From positions 16,218,145-16,282,144 of the forward strand of contig CM076266.1 in the NCBI GenBank assembly GCA_038380795.1: a stretch of DNA of 64,000 bases, read 5' to 3'. The stretch is from Pyrocephalus nanus (Eukaryota; Chordata; Aves; Passeriformes; Tyrannidae). The notes under the pieces are model-generated. The model saw only the letters and a list, made by a program, of their open reading frames with translations. It ran no database searches and was not told the DNA's origin. Below are positions 14,395-26,053 of this stretch, in pieces (within the stretch, counting starts at the first letter, position 1; every line of letters begins with the position of its first letter). A program made the translations under genes and the position numbers.

Positions 14395-14428
14395 AAAATC
14401 TGGAGAATGGACCAAATAAGTGTGAAAG
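14395..14428 (+). CDS. Candidate 34-nt penultimate coding exon of an unidentified gene
   Basis: A strong acceptor (a T-rich tract from about 14373 ending in CTATTTTCAG) precedes the exon, and a good donor (AAAG|GTAAGG) follows it. In the frame that continues into the next exon the 34 nt read NLENGPNKCE. Two bases at the start complete a codon from an upstream exon, and the last two bases (AG) join the T of the next exon to make a serine codon. The frame of the downstream exon cannot simply extend upstream, because it hits TAA at 14430, inside the GTAAGG donor; this supports splicing. An exon this short is unusual for a vertebrate. The alternative is that it is a cryptic or alternative micro-exon, or that an upstream exon splices directly to 14537. 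I do not recognise the gene. Confidence 0.5.
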
Positions 14429-14536
14429 GTAAGGGACTTCACAGTTTTCCAAAATGATTGCTGTTATTATGGTTTTCCTGATATCATGTAGCCATGTAAG
14501 CTGTATGTGTAAATATTTGTTATTGCTTGAATCTAG
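14429..14536 (+). other. Short intron (108 bp)
   Basis: The inferred intron runs from GTAAGG to ...GAATCTAG. The donor matches consensus well. The acceptor tract (TTTGTTATTGCTTGAATCTAG) is only moderately pyrimidine-rich. 108 bp is within the range of short avian introns. It is inferred only from splice motifs and the frame match between the flanking exons. Confidence 0.45.
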
Positions 14537-14723
14537 TGCAGCTAACAGAAAAGGAACCAGCAAAGATGAAACGTACTGGAAGGAGATCAACGCAGCTATG
14601 GCCCTAACGAACCTTGCCCAGGGGAAGGATAAACTGCAGGGAACTACCAGCTGCATCATTCAGAAATCATCACATATATCAGAAGTAAAGACTGTTAAAG
14701 TGCCATTAGTTCAGCAGTTTTGA
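14537..14723 (+). CDS. Terminal coding exon, C-terminal tail of an unidentified protein
   Basis: After the CTAG acceptor the frame encodes 61 residues and stops at TGA (14721-14723). The peptide starts AANRKGTSKDETYWKEI, continues AAMALTNLAQGKDKLQG, and ends with a serine-, lysine- and valine-rich tail finishing KVPLVQQF. It is hydrophilic, has no signal peptide or membrane segment, and contains a short amphipathic stretch around YWKEINAAMALTNLAQ that may be helical. The composition looks like real coding sequence. A long AT-rich stretch with polyadenylation signals follows immediately, as expected for a last exon. Judging by charge and lack of targeting signals, a nuclear or cytosolic protein is plausible, but this is inference. 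I could not place it in a named family. Upstream exons are not in the window, or at least I did not find them. Confidence 0.65.
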
Positions 14724-15980
14724 GAGATGGGTCCTTTTTCTTTTTTTTTTTTTTTAATGTCAAATGGACATTTTTCTCACAGGATTGGTTTTCAGCAAAA
14801 TCAGATTCACGGATATGAGGCAAATGTGGAAAATAAGTCCCCTATTATAGGATGGTCAGTTAAAAAAATTAGGGTCCCTTCTGACTCAGACGTTTCCATT
14901 GTATTAAATGAAATGTTCAATTGCTTCTATAAAAAGCATGTAAATTATAAGAAAATCTGTTTTTATCAGAACATTAACTTATTTTATGTTAATCAAAGTG
15001 CGCATAAGATGTTTGCATTGCTATTACAGTAAGTGCCTTGCTTTGAAAAACTAAGCTATAACGTGGGCATAGTACAACAGTGTTATGCCTCAAAATGACA
15101 ATGCCATAATGCTTAAACTTTGTATATTATTCCAAGTGGGCTTAAGCAGCCGAGGGCTAAACACATTACTGCTGAAGGCCCTGGAGAGTTGTGCTTGTTT
15201 GACTTGTACAAATTGATGAGTCTTAATGAAATTGTTACATCATTTTCTCTTTTTTTAATCAACAGTGTTATAAAAATTGTACAGTATGTTTTGTCAAAGT
15301 GACAATGAGGTTGTTATGCATGTTTCTTACCTGTATATGCAGTATATTAAAATACCAAAATCATTCCTTTGAAAAGTGCAATACTCTAGAACACAAAAAT
15401 TTAGGAAATAAGTTAATTGTTCAGATTCTTTTGAACTTATGCACCCAGCTGTGTTGCTCATTAAAGATTTCTAGTTGAGAAGGTGTTAGCCAGACTAGCT
15501 ATAAATTCAAGTCAATTTTCTATAATTTTAAAGCTTTACTAGTGACTTACTGAATTTTGATAGAAGTAAAATTGATTTTTTTCTTCTTGTACAAAACCAA
15601 ATCTGTAGTGCCATTTATTATTTGCAGTGGAATTCAAAAATGTTTCCATGGTGGAACTTATTCGTTTAATGTGGTTTAAACATTTTCATTTTGTATGTAC
15701 TGCATAAATGAGGACAGTTGATTGACATTTCAGTGAGAAAAAACTATCAAAGCCCAAGGTAGAATCCCAGTGGGAACTGGGACATTGAAAAATCTCAGCA
15801 CTTAAGGCAGAAGCATTTTAAGAAGATACTAAACCATGTATTAAATGTCATGTCTCTAAACTTGACTGCTATTGAGTGTAATAACTAGCATAAAACCAGG
15901 TTTATTTTTAAAATTTTTTGGAGGTGTACAAGTTATTCTTAAGTCATATAACAATAGTCTAATGAGGTTTACAGTGCTTG

Positions 15981-15986
15981 AATAAA
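15981..15986 (+). promoter_or_regulatory. Possible proximal polyadenylation signal
   Basis: An AATAAA hexamer lies within the 3' UTR, followed by ACAGTGGCAAAG. There is no clear GU-rich tract directly downstream, so use at this site would be weak or alternative. Confidence 0.3.
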
Positions 15987-16660
15987 CAGTGGCAAAGCCA
16001 AAATCAATTTATACTGAATCAGTTATAGAAAACTGGAAAAGAGCTGATTGTTTCAAGGATTTGGATTTTTTCCTGTGGGTATTCTGTCAGGTTTTTTCCT
16101 AGTTATCCCTTTCCTTGTTTGTCTTTTTGGTGAGCCATCAATGAACAAGACAAGACTTTAGTTCTGCTCCTGCTGAGTTTAATGGCAGAACTCCCACTTC
16201 GATGGAAGCAGGACTGTGCTAATGATGAAACTAACTTCCAAGTAGAGGCTGTTTCAGTTGCACTAAAATAGTCAAGATACATTGCAAATATCAGCCTTGG
16301 TGTGACTTCTTAGGAAACTTCTTGATGTAACATAACATTGTTGGGTTTATTTAGTGTACAATGAAAATGATTTGATATGAAAATATTTTGTACATATATA
16401 TTTTTACTTTGTTTTCTAAATTGCTGATTTGCATTGACTTAAAGTGCCAAGCAAGAAATGTATGTTGTGACTGTATGAACAGTTGAAGTATATGTTTTAC
16501 TGACTTGCATCATTATGTGTCTAAGATTCCATGACATTAATTTTTGATACTTTACTGGATTTTGACATAATAATGTGAGTTTATAACTAATAGCAGAGAG
16601 TTAATACTTCACTTTTGTTCATACTATTATAAGTTATTCTGGTATTAAATATTTTGTGAC

Positions 16661-16666
16661 AATAAA
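16661..16666 (+). promoter_or_regulatory. Probable polyadenylation signal
   Basis: AATAAA is followed within about 10-30 nt by T/G-rich sequence (TTCATGGTTTTGAC, then CTTTCTGTTAG). This is the arrangement expected for cleavage near 16680-16690. It lies about 1.9 kb after the stop codon. Confidence 0.5.
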
Positions 16667-17128
16667 TTCATGGTTTTGACAAACCTTTCTGTTAGAAATA
16701 TTCAGTGTTTTTGTCTGTATGAACGACAACAAAATTTGTCATGTGAAAAAGGTACTTTTGGGGACTTCTCTGAAGTAAAACTGGAGAAGACAAGCCATTG
16801 TATAAACAACTTGTTAATGGTTCTTTTTTCAAATGATCAAAGCACAAGAATAACTGTAAAACACATCAAGTGGGTTTTAAATTTAAGAAATACTTGGCCT
16901 AATTTCTTGTTACCATTTCCTTTAATTTATTTTTTTCTACTGCTGCTTTAGAGTTTTCTGAAAACACAAATTCTAATGAATTATGTGTGTCTTTTTTTAA
17001 ATAACAAAAGTCATGATCAGTGCTGAGCCAACAGCTAATGAAAACTCAATAATTATTTATGATATTGGAAAAACAAACATTATTACTATTGCTCTTCTTT
17101 GTTTCAACATATGTAACCATTTTAGTAA

Positions 17129-17134
17129 AATAAA
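17129..17134 (+). promoter_or_regulatory. Possible distal polyadenylation signal
   Basis: AATAAA is followed by AACTGCAAAC and then a CTTGCTGTTTTG tract about 20 nt downstream, suitable for cleavage near 17150. It would give a 3' UTR of about 2.4 kb if the earlier sites are skipped. Confidence 0.4.
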
Positions 17135-20100
17135 TAACTGCAAACAACATCTTGCTGTTTTGAATTAAATATTCATTTATCTGTCCTTCGGCATTTGCAT
17201 TTCTGGATTCCTGTAATAGTCAGGGTTTCTCTATACTGGGATACAAGCATGTGACAGGCAAAGACAGAACAGAAATGTTAGTTATGCAATTAACACACCT
17301 TGTGTGTGCAGTTGTGTGAAGTAGTTTAGTACATCCCTGATGAAAATGACTGCAGTGAGGTTGGGGTAATGACTGCTAATGACAACGTGGCATGATGCTT
17401 ATAAATCCTCCACACTGGAGGAGTGTAGAGGGAAGCCCTATCTAATCTCTGACCTGAGTCATTGGAGAAGGTCCATCAGCTGGGAAAGACTTTGCTCATT
17501 TAGGGTTTTTTGGGAGTTCAGACTATTATTTGCCTACATTACCCTGTGTGGATATTTGGCTGTGGAACCTCTGTGGAGAAAGAGATGCAATCAACCCATC
17601 AGAAGCTCAGTGGTCATAGCAGAAACCCAGTACAAGTGGTCTCCTAAGTTAAAATTGCTCCACTTGCATAAGAAGGGTGATAGATAAGGTTTGGTGGGCA
17701 ATTAGCACTTTCAGGTTTTATTTCCTGATGATCTGTGATCTTTGTACACTGCTGTAATATCTGTGGACATCCCAGATGTCAGTAAAGATCTGGATATTCA
17801 GCTGATATGTGAGTTCCTGAGGGAATATGTACAGCCTGACTTTTGCTATTGGGAATGTGAAAAAACACCCACATACTAAATGTTGCTGAGCTACTTGGCA
17901 TCTACTTTGTACCTGAGTCTGACGTGAAAAAAGAACTCATTCTGCCCCCATCATCTCTGTCATATCATTTGTAACAGCTGAGGACTCACAACCTCTTATA
18001 AACCACTGAGAGTAAGGGGAGCTCCAATTTTCTGTTCTGTAGTTAGAATATACATTGGGATCAGGATTACAGTCTCCTTTTCCAGCACCATACAAGAGCT
18101 GCAACCTCTGTTGGTGGGCTAATGTATAAATATGTATGTCAGGTGAAGCATTTTGAGGACATTTGATAACATGGTGGCTAAAGTTTTAACTTGGAGTTTG
18201 ACAAAGAGTGACAGCTAGACTTGGATACCCACGTGCAAGTGCATGGAGTAATCACTCCACTATGGGCTAGAAGGAGAAGACAGGGAAAGAAGATTCATAA
18301 AATGTCTGTACTGTGCAAGGAAGAATGGATTTAGCTTTGGCTAAGGGAAAGGCTATGTGGACTTAAACCTGTTTCTTAATTATCTCTTTACTCTGATAGA
18401 TTTTGATTATGTTCTCTGGCTTTGATGAATTATATTTTTATCTACCTAAACTATCCATCAGTGGAGATCCACAATACTCTCAGTGAAGATCCATCAGTGG
18501 AGAATCAAATGTGAGGTGCTATTACAGGAAGCAGCTTTGATTATAAAAATAATCATGAGCTTCTTGAATTCACTGTACTTTCAATGCTCAGAAAGTCCTT
18601 CTTTGTAGCCCTGTGTCATCCCCAACAATAGGAGAGAGTGTGGGAATCATTCTGCATTAGTCAAAAGTGGCCCTGCACCAGAGGAAGGAGTTTGTGGCTG
18701 CCCTGGGGATCTCTGAAATACCAGGGAACTGCCTTCTCTCCTGCTTCACCACAGTTGAGTGAATACTGACATGAGGAATCACTCAGAGCCTGTCACGGAG
18801 CGTGCCAGTGGGGCACACCATGTCCTCCCTACCAAGGCACTGCCAGGTAGTGGGACTGCAGCCACCAAGCTCAGATCCTCCTTCACGAATCCTCCCAGAG
18901 AATTTCAGGGTCCATATTGCTTCTGTTTCTTTCAGTCTTGAGGAAGTCCCAGGCCATATTCCCCTGCATGGCTTTCGAAGGCTGGACGAGATGGGTGTAT
19001 CTGCTGGTGAATCCCCTGTGTGGGGTTGAATATGAGAGTAAATGTATCTAGTCATGCACCTTTCCAAAGCTGCAGAAAAGCTCCTATAAATCAAACTCTA
19101 CTAGGACTATACAAGTCTTATTTTAATTTCTGCATTCAAAACAACTCTGAGGACCTCAGAGCAACCATGGCAGAGCCATGATCCTGATACTGGCCTGAGA
19201 GAAAAGCAGAACAGCAAAGCTTGTAACTGCCCCTGGGGCTGGGCACTGCCCCAGATGCTCCCTTGCTGTGTGGCAAAGGGAAGGGTGCAGCTGTCTTCTG
19301 TCAGGGCTGACTTTCTCACACATACCAACATTTCTTGCTGTGAACCCCCATGTTCTGCTGTGAAACCTCCAACACAAGTGTGCACCCACTCAGTGTGACC
19401 ACACTTTCTTAAAACTGGGCCTGTTATTTGCAGGAAAATAGAGATTTGGCATAGACTGAGAATACCAGATCCTCCAGTACTCCATAAGTGGCTATGAAGT
19501 TAAGTGGGCACCAGTTCAGTGGTCTCAGTGACTGCTTTAAGCGTGATAGTCCCTTGTTGTCATTCTTGTCCTACTGTGAACAAACTATGAGACTCTTGGA
19601 GAATCAGAAAGCACCTCAAAGGGTTACAGACTCCTAACCTAACAAATCCAAGTATTTCTGAAGGTCTAAGGGCCAAGTCATGTTTCCATGGCCAAGTATA
19701 GGCAGTTGCATGCCTACTCTGAGGCATCTGGACAGAAACTTGGCCTGGTTCAGAAACAGGGTAACCAAGTTTGTCATCAAGCCTGAGCTGCTACACCAAG
19801 GTCCCCATCAGAGCATGGACTGGACTCAGCATGATGTGCATATGTCTGTGAAGCTTTTGGGTCATTGCTTGTTCAGTGCCTTCACTTGCTCACAATGACC
19901 ACAAATTTCTCTGTGCTTTGGTGCAGCATTTCAAAGAGGGCAGTAGGCTTTGGCATCTGAGCTGTTGCGTGTAGGATGACATTGATAGTTGGGAGCTGTT
20001 CTGGTGAAACACCCAGCCAGCCTAGCTAGCTAGGGCAGGAAAGGGAGATGAAGCATGATACAAAGGGCTGAACTGCATGAAAGTACTGCACTGACACACT

Positions 20101-20433
20101 GCAAGGGAGGCTACAGGAATCCAGCCTGGATGCGAGCTCATGTTTTACGAGCTGCTTTGCCAGTGCCTGGGTGTGCTTGATTCTCATTAGCAGCAGAATT
20201 GCGACCCAAATCCACAGCTTTCATAGTGCTGGGTTGCTGAGCCAGTGTTTAGGTTTGGGCCCCATCTTGAAACTCCTCTTGTTTAACAAGAAGGGAGGTG
20301 GTTGGCTAAAATACAAGTACCTTGAGGAAAAAAAAAAAGGGAGAAAAAAAAAGAAGTGGAAAAGAGACGTGAATGCCTAATGCAACAGAGAAAAAACCCC
20401 AAACCTCCTTAATGTTGCTGTTATGTCAGCTTG

Positions 20434-20471
20434 GGTTATTGGCAGTGGAAGTGGTTATTGGCAGCGGAAGT
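20434..20471. repeat. Tandem duplication, 19-nt unit x2
   Basis: GGTTATTGGCAGTGGAAGT is followed directly by a second copy differing at one base (GCAGCGG for GCAGTGG). The repeat is small and probably arose by slippage. Confidence 0.85.
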
Positions 20472-22380
20472 TAGACCTGGCTCAAGGCTAATATAACTTG
20501 TGCACCTGACTTTTTAAAAGGAGCTGAGATCTGGTTTCTTTATGGATGGGCTTTTTTTGTTCATGGTGTTGGTCCCTTCTGCAGATTTTCTTTCCTTTCA
20601 GTCTGCTTTGGACTTGACTGTCCTTCTATCATTCTTCCTGCCTGAAAAGTCTCCTGTTACATGCAGGCAGCAATGGAATCCTTCACACCAAAGCTCATTC
20701 TCTTGGCATTGCAGTTTCTAGGGCCATATCAGCAAAGGATGCATGATTCAAGCTGGTGTTCAGTGACAAAGTCTGCTATCTCCCTTCTCCCAGTCCAGGG
20801 CCAGTGAACATAAGAACGTTCAGGAGTGCGATAGAGGCTCTTCACCAAACAAGCTCCACCATCTATCACTTCACTCCTAACTACTACTGCTTTTGGCTAT
20901 CTTAACTCCCAAAAGGACTGTCAATTTAACCATAACTACCTAAGAACTGCCAAGTCTCATTTTATGAGCTGCTGTTGAGAGTTTAGCTATTTAAGGCTGA
21001 TTTTAAACAATTTTTATTGGTACTTTGTGGCATGTGCCTGATTTACAGTGCTGTAAATAACCACAAATTAGGGACATTTCTTTCTTTACAGTAAAGGCAC
21101 ATTATCTTGAGCATAAGATTGTTGGTGAAGAACTGGAGTGCAGGCCCTTTTCTGTTACGGGCTTCCTGTGTGAGCCCAGGCAAGCCTCAGTCTGAGTTTG
21201 GTCTATTCAGAAAAGCTAACTCTTCGCTGGGGATGCTCTAAACACCAGGGAATATGGGATGGGAATCCCATCTTGAGATGTCCCTCACTGTCTCACCCTG
21301 CTGCTATGATAGGAGAGAGAAGTGCAGTTTTGTAAGTGGCACACTCAGTTTGATGCACTTTAAGAGTTGTAGGTATCTGATGTTAAGCATAATTTAAAAT
21401 TTCATCTCAGTTGCATGTCCTAGAGCAGGCATCACCTTCTGCAGCACTTCCATCTCTTCACTGACTGCAGCAGCAGAATGAGCTATTGAGACCAGATGCC
21501 CAAATCTGACACAGATGAAGTTGGGAAAGATAAACCATGCTCTCAAGAAACAAGCCATTAGGACCAAAACCGCAAAGAGACTTAGTGGACTCAGGCCACC
21601 ACTACCTGCCTTCCTTTGCAATATCAACTGAGGAGCACACTGAAGCATGTAGGAAGCATGAAATGCATCTTTAAGAAAGACTCCTTGCTGTCCAGGAATT
21701 TATGGATCTACTATTTGAGGCATAAGATAATGTGTTTCATTACCCTGTGACTTGAGAACTTTCAACAAGGCTGCCGGCCCTTCTTAATACTAACTGGTGT
21801 GAGGATGAGAATCTGCATTCTAAGGGCTTTTAAGCTCCTTTCTTGCACCTTTTCAAGAATTTTTCTACCAGCCTGAGAACTGCAAAGAATGTACTCATCA
21901 CGATCAGAAGAAATCTGTAAGTCGTGCAACATGGGACAAGCCCACCCTGTGCTGTGCTGGTGGGAGAGGACCAAGAGACCAACAGGCACCACACTGGGGT
22001 CTCCAGTGCCTTCCCTGGACTGCACAGATGGGCTCCTTTCAATGGTAGATTTCCTATTCATGTTTGCTCTCTTCACCAACAGAGAAAAATTCTATTCATA
22101 GGAAGGACTGAGAGTGTATAACTTAAGTAATTGCTTTGGGCCGCTCCTAAAATGGGAATCTTAACTTTGGGAATCTTGTGAAACGGCCACAAAATGTGTG
22201 GCCGGATTTTAAAATGTTCCAAGTGCTCGGTGGCAGCCAGTGTAGTCATGAAAAATGGTCAGCAGTATTTCAGCTACATCTTTGTGAATTAGATGCCAGG
22301 TCAGCAAATTTGAAACATTTTGTGTTTAATTTCTTTGGATCTCTTTTAAGAAAGCTTGGAGATGATCAAATCCCCAATTC

Positions 22381-22398
22381 TTTTTTTTTTTTTTTTTT
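22381..22398. repeat. Poly(T) run, 18 nt
   Basis: This is an uninterrupted run of 18 T. It could be a homopolymer expansion or the tail of a minus-strand retroposed sequence, but nothing recognisable lies on its 3' side. Confidence 0.9.
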
Positions 22399-25300
22399 AA
22401 TGAAGAAGTCTAGTTTTTCAGATTTACTTTTGCTGTCTAAAATGTAAGATAATTATAGTAAAAAGGGTTGATATCAACACCAAAATAGAAATCATTGAAA
22501 CTTACAAAAATATTGAGGTTTCCAGATTACTGACTTTTTAAAAATGTCCTTTTGACTATTTATATTAATTTGTTTATATATTAATATGACCCATTTTAAA
22601 ACAGCAAAAAAGGAGTTCACCATCTCAAAAAGATCAACAGGGTGGGAAAATACACCCTCCAGAGTTACGTGAAAGAACTTTTAATGCTCAGTGTCTTGAA
22701 AATGAGAGCACTTTTGCGTGGTGACCTGTGGATATAAAGTCTGCATCTCAGTAATTCATTTTGAGAGTACTAGTTTTATGCCGAATCATTTCAGCAAGCA
22801 CAATGCTGCTTTTGCTGTAGGTCACCTTTGTACCAATGTCCTGTTGCTTTCAAAAAGCATCAGGTTTAAGAGAAACTGTGAGACTTTTGCTTCTGTCTGG
22901 AATATTGAAAGGAATTTGCATTCAGACAGAAAATTAAGATAGTGAGCACAGCATTTGATAATACTTCTCAGCCTTGGAGAGCAGACACCCATTGTGGTAA
23001 TGGAAGAACCCATGTGATGTTCATTCATGCATGTTGATTACTAATAATAGAGGAAGCATGAAAAAGCAAGGGCATCAATCTGAAGAAGGCATCCCCATCT
23101 CTTAAAGACTGCAACAGGAATAAGTGTATTTCTGGGTGAGCAGTGTAATGGCAACCAGAAAACTCAAGAGTGCTCCAAGATTTGCACCAGCCTTTCACTG
23201 GCAGTGAAACCACACGCAAAAAAAAAGTGAGAAAAAAACCCTCAACAGACAACCAATAGTTTCTGACCATGCTTCAAGATGTAAAGCAGAGAAAATCATA
23301 GACATTTCTAGTCTTTTAAACCCCTGAGTAGAGTCCTTAAGCTGACATCTGCTGAGAAGGGTGTTTGTAGGTGGACAGCAGAAAAGTCTTCTTGAGAGCA
23401 GCCTGCCCAGACTGGCATAACCCCATCAGGCCATGCCCAGGGCCAAATTGGAAGAGACTCAGTTGGAAAGTCTGGTGCTTTTGTCACTTTGAAGTATGTG
23501 AAGTGTTACACAGAAGTTATATTTATCCACCTCCTTTCACCTTTTTATTTAAAAGCTTTTCCTTTACGGTCTGAGTTCCTGGAAAACCACATCTCTCTTA
23601 CTGCTGTCTCAAACAAGGCTACTTGCAACAAGTGTTTACTATGAAAACAACTATATAGGTATTGCTGTATAATGCAGTCAGTATCAAACATCTTCTAAGA
23701 AGTATCAATCATTCCTCTTCAAGAACAAAAATACAACAAGGTTGCAGGTGTTTTTGAGATTTTCTAATGGGCAGCTGGGGTGGGAACTCTATACCCAATT
23801 TATAACATCAAATATTCCCTGTATCTGTTTCACAAGAACATGTACCAGCATGAGAGTGGGATTTGGTAGAACCTGGATTTACAACTAGAAATTAAATACA
23901 GGTATGTGGAAACATTATTATGTAAACTAATACTGAGCTACTTCTTACTGCATTCCCTTAAGAGCAACAAAATAGTAGCATGGAAACCAAAGGCCAAGTG
24001 TAAATTTTTTAGCCTGTTCTATGAGAATGAAAAGAAAACCAGTCCCATGTAGAACCAGGAGGAGTCATTATTTTTTCATCTGTGAAGTCTTAAATGTCAT
24101 AGCCCCTGGGCTGAATTCTCCTTTCATCAGAACCAATAGAGCTTTGATACTGGTTTCCACTTGAGCATGAAAGATCCCAGAGACTCCATTTTTCACCTTG
24201 TACTGAGAATTCTGGCAAAGTACTTCGATGTCTTGCTTTCAGTAGTTTGTTTTGATGGCTCCCATTGCTCAGGTAGGAAGTATACTTCTGAGAAGCTGCA
24301 GTTCAGAGACACACTGAGCCCTCGGGTGCTGGTGATTCAGCATCACTCTAGCCTGAGGCATTGCTGCACTGACCCAGACAGGAGGGCAAAGTGCTCTAAG
24401 ATGCAGCCACATCATCTGTGTTTCACCCACTTCTTCAGTCCCTGCAGGTCAACCAGGAAACCACCAGAACAAACACTTGAGGCTCACCTGTGCCCCGATC
24501 CTGACCACACCTTCCTCATAATAGCAGGGCAGTAAGAGACACCGCTGCTCTTGAACCTGTAGGGCAGGATAAACAGCCCCATATCTGGCTGTTTGCACTA
24601 TACAAGGGTGTCCATTGATCCTCTAAAACATGTGCTGCCCCTCCATATGAGGGACAAATTGGGGAAGTACAGACAGTTGGCTGACATCTCAGGGGTCTGC
24701 AGGAACAGCCAGTCAAGCTGTGCATAAGGCAAAAAGGTATGGTAAGTAAGAGTCAGCATGGACTTCTTATAAAGAAATCACATAAACCAATTTGATTTCC
24801 TTCTGTGACAGTAGAGCAAACTGTGTGTGTGGAAGATTTGCAGTAGATTAGACAGCTACTGGGACTCTACTCAGGCTTTGGCAACATCTTATATGACTAT
24901 CTTATAAATAAGCAGAGGAAATATCATGGAGCTTAAATTACCATTGAGAGTGTATAAAACAAGTGGAAAACTCAGAGAAGTTATTAGGAACTCTGTCAAA
25001 ATGGAAGTATCCATCAAGGACTTCCACTGAAGTCTGTCCTTGGTGGCTTGTGTTCAGTATTTTTTCATCAATAGCTTGTCTGAAGGAATAAAGGAAAGGT
25101 TCCCCAGCTGTACAGTATGTGCTATTAGCTTTATACAACCAGTTCCTACAGGTCATATAGCCTGGAAAAGGCCTCTGGTGGCTGCTGCTGGGGTGTGCTC
25201 CCCCTGCCTCCACTGTTCTCCACGGTGGTCTTGGGCAGGAAAAAGCAAAGCTCTTGCAGTGTAGAATCCTATTACATTTTTTGTTGTCAACTTGGTGTTC

Positions 25301-25810
25301 CTTGTAAGTATTTCAGAGGCCAGGGTTAGAATTCAAAGTTGTCTTGATACATTGGAGAAATAGCCTGAAAAATAACAGAATTCATCAACTAACTGTATGG
25401 CAAGGACCTGTGAACAAAAGGGATGGACTGCACAGAGCATGGTAGGGTAGCTGGGAGTTCTGCAGAAGATGAAGACTGATCACAAGGTGGAGATGATCCA
25501 AAACCATTCTGTTATTGTGAAAAAAGAAATTACGCACTGGGTTGTAAATGTTGGTGTTGTGCTATATGAAATGTAAGTGAATGTCTTCTGCTCGGTTGAG
25601 CTCTGTTGGGGCAGTAGTTACAAGAGATAAGGATCAACTTAGTTGGCACCCAGTTATCAGATTAGGAGCAAACACATTCTGGAAGGGAAAACTGATTGAT
25701 TTGGAGTTATTAAGTGTAGTAAAGATAATGATCTTCAGGTATATGTGATCAGCAGAGACACAAAGAGAATAATCCGTTCTTTTTACCATAGTACAGTTGA
25801 GTAATAATGG

Positions 25811-26053
25811 GTTTTAATTGCAGCAAAGGAGGTGGTAGGTGAGTTCTTGGATAGAACATGCCAACAGAAGAAGGGGGATCAGATAGGGAAGTACTGGAAT
25901 ACATTGTCTCTGTGGGTGGCAGACTTTCCATCATTGAAGCCTTTTTTAAGAACAAGTTAGAGACATATTAATCAGGAATTAAATAGGTGTAATTGATCCT
26001 ACTTTGAGGCAGGATGGCCTCTCGAGGTCGCCTCTCCACCCTGATTTTCCATT
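25811..26053 (+). mobile_element. CR1: Old, diverged CR1-type LINE 3' fragment
   Basis: The order of motifs matches the CR1 3' region: TTTTAATTGCAGCAAAGGAG, then ATACATTGTCTCTGTGGGTG, CTTTCCATCATTGAAGCC, TTTTTAAGAACAAGTTAGA, ATTGATCCTACTTTGAGGCA and GGATGGCCTCTCGAGGTC. CR1 copies of the older, widely shared amniote types carry a 'tggaatctccatcattgg..ttttaagaacaggttagac..actgatcctgc..gatgacctctcgaggtccct' pattern, and this copy follows it with many substitutions and indels. The terminal octamer repeat is missing or decayed. Divergence suggests it is older than the copies at 5.5 and 53.7 kb. Confidence 0.7.

Larger units (their letters stand above)
14724..17150 (+). other. Long 3' UTR of the terminal exon
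   Basis: About 2.4 kb of AT-rich sequence follows the stop codon and has no supportable ORF. It opens with a T15 run at 14741-14755. It contains many ATTTA-type and TGTA-type motifs, such as TGTACATATATATTTTTAC near 16390, which are common in long regulated vertebrate 3' UTRs (AU-rich and Pumilio-like sites). Canonical AATAAA hexamers occur at 15981, 16661 and 17129. The 3' boundary is uncertain: about 16690 if the second signal is used, or about 17150 if the third is used. Confidence 0.55.
17151..25810. other. Intergenic sequence with no recognisable gene
   Basis: No ORF in this stretch is long or family-like enough to call. A 19-nt direct repeat sits at 20434-20471 and a T18 run at 22381-22398. 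The acceptor-like TTTCTTTACAG ending at 21091 is followed by about 36 open codons but no credible donor. I see no promoter-like CpG cluster. The sequence is otherwise unremarkable unique DNA. Confidence 0.5.

Noticed and set aside
14255..14659. 134-codon minus-strand ORF
   Set aside because: It overlaps the better-supported plus-strand terminal exon and its acceptor tract on the opposite strand, and it has no known motifs.
14454..14723. 89-codon ORF starting from an ATG at 14454
   Set aside because: Its first 28 codons lie in the inferred intron. Only the part from 14537 looks coding, so the ATG is not taken as a start.
21092..21195. Acceptor-like TTTCTTTACAG followed by about 36 open codons
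   Set aside because: There is no donor and no protein-like signature. The open length is within chance expectation.
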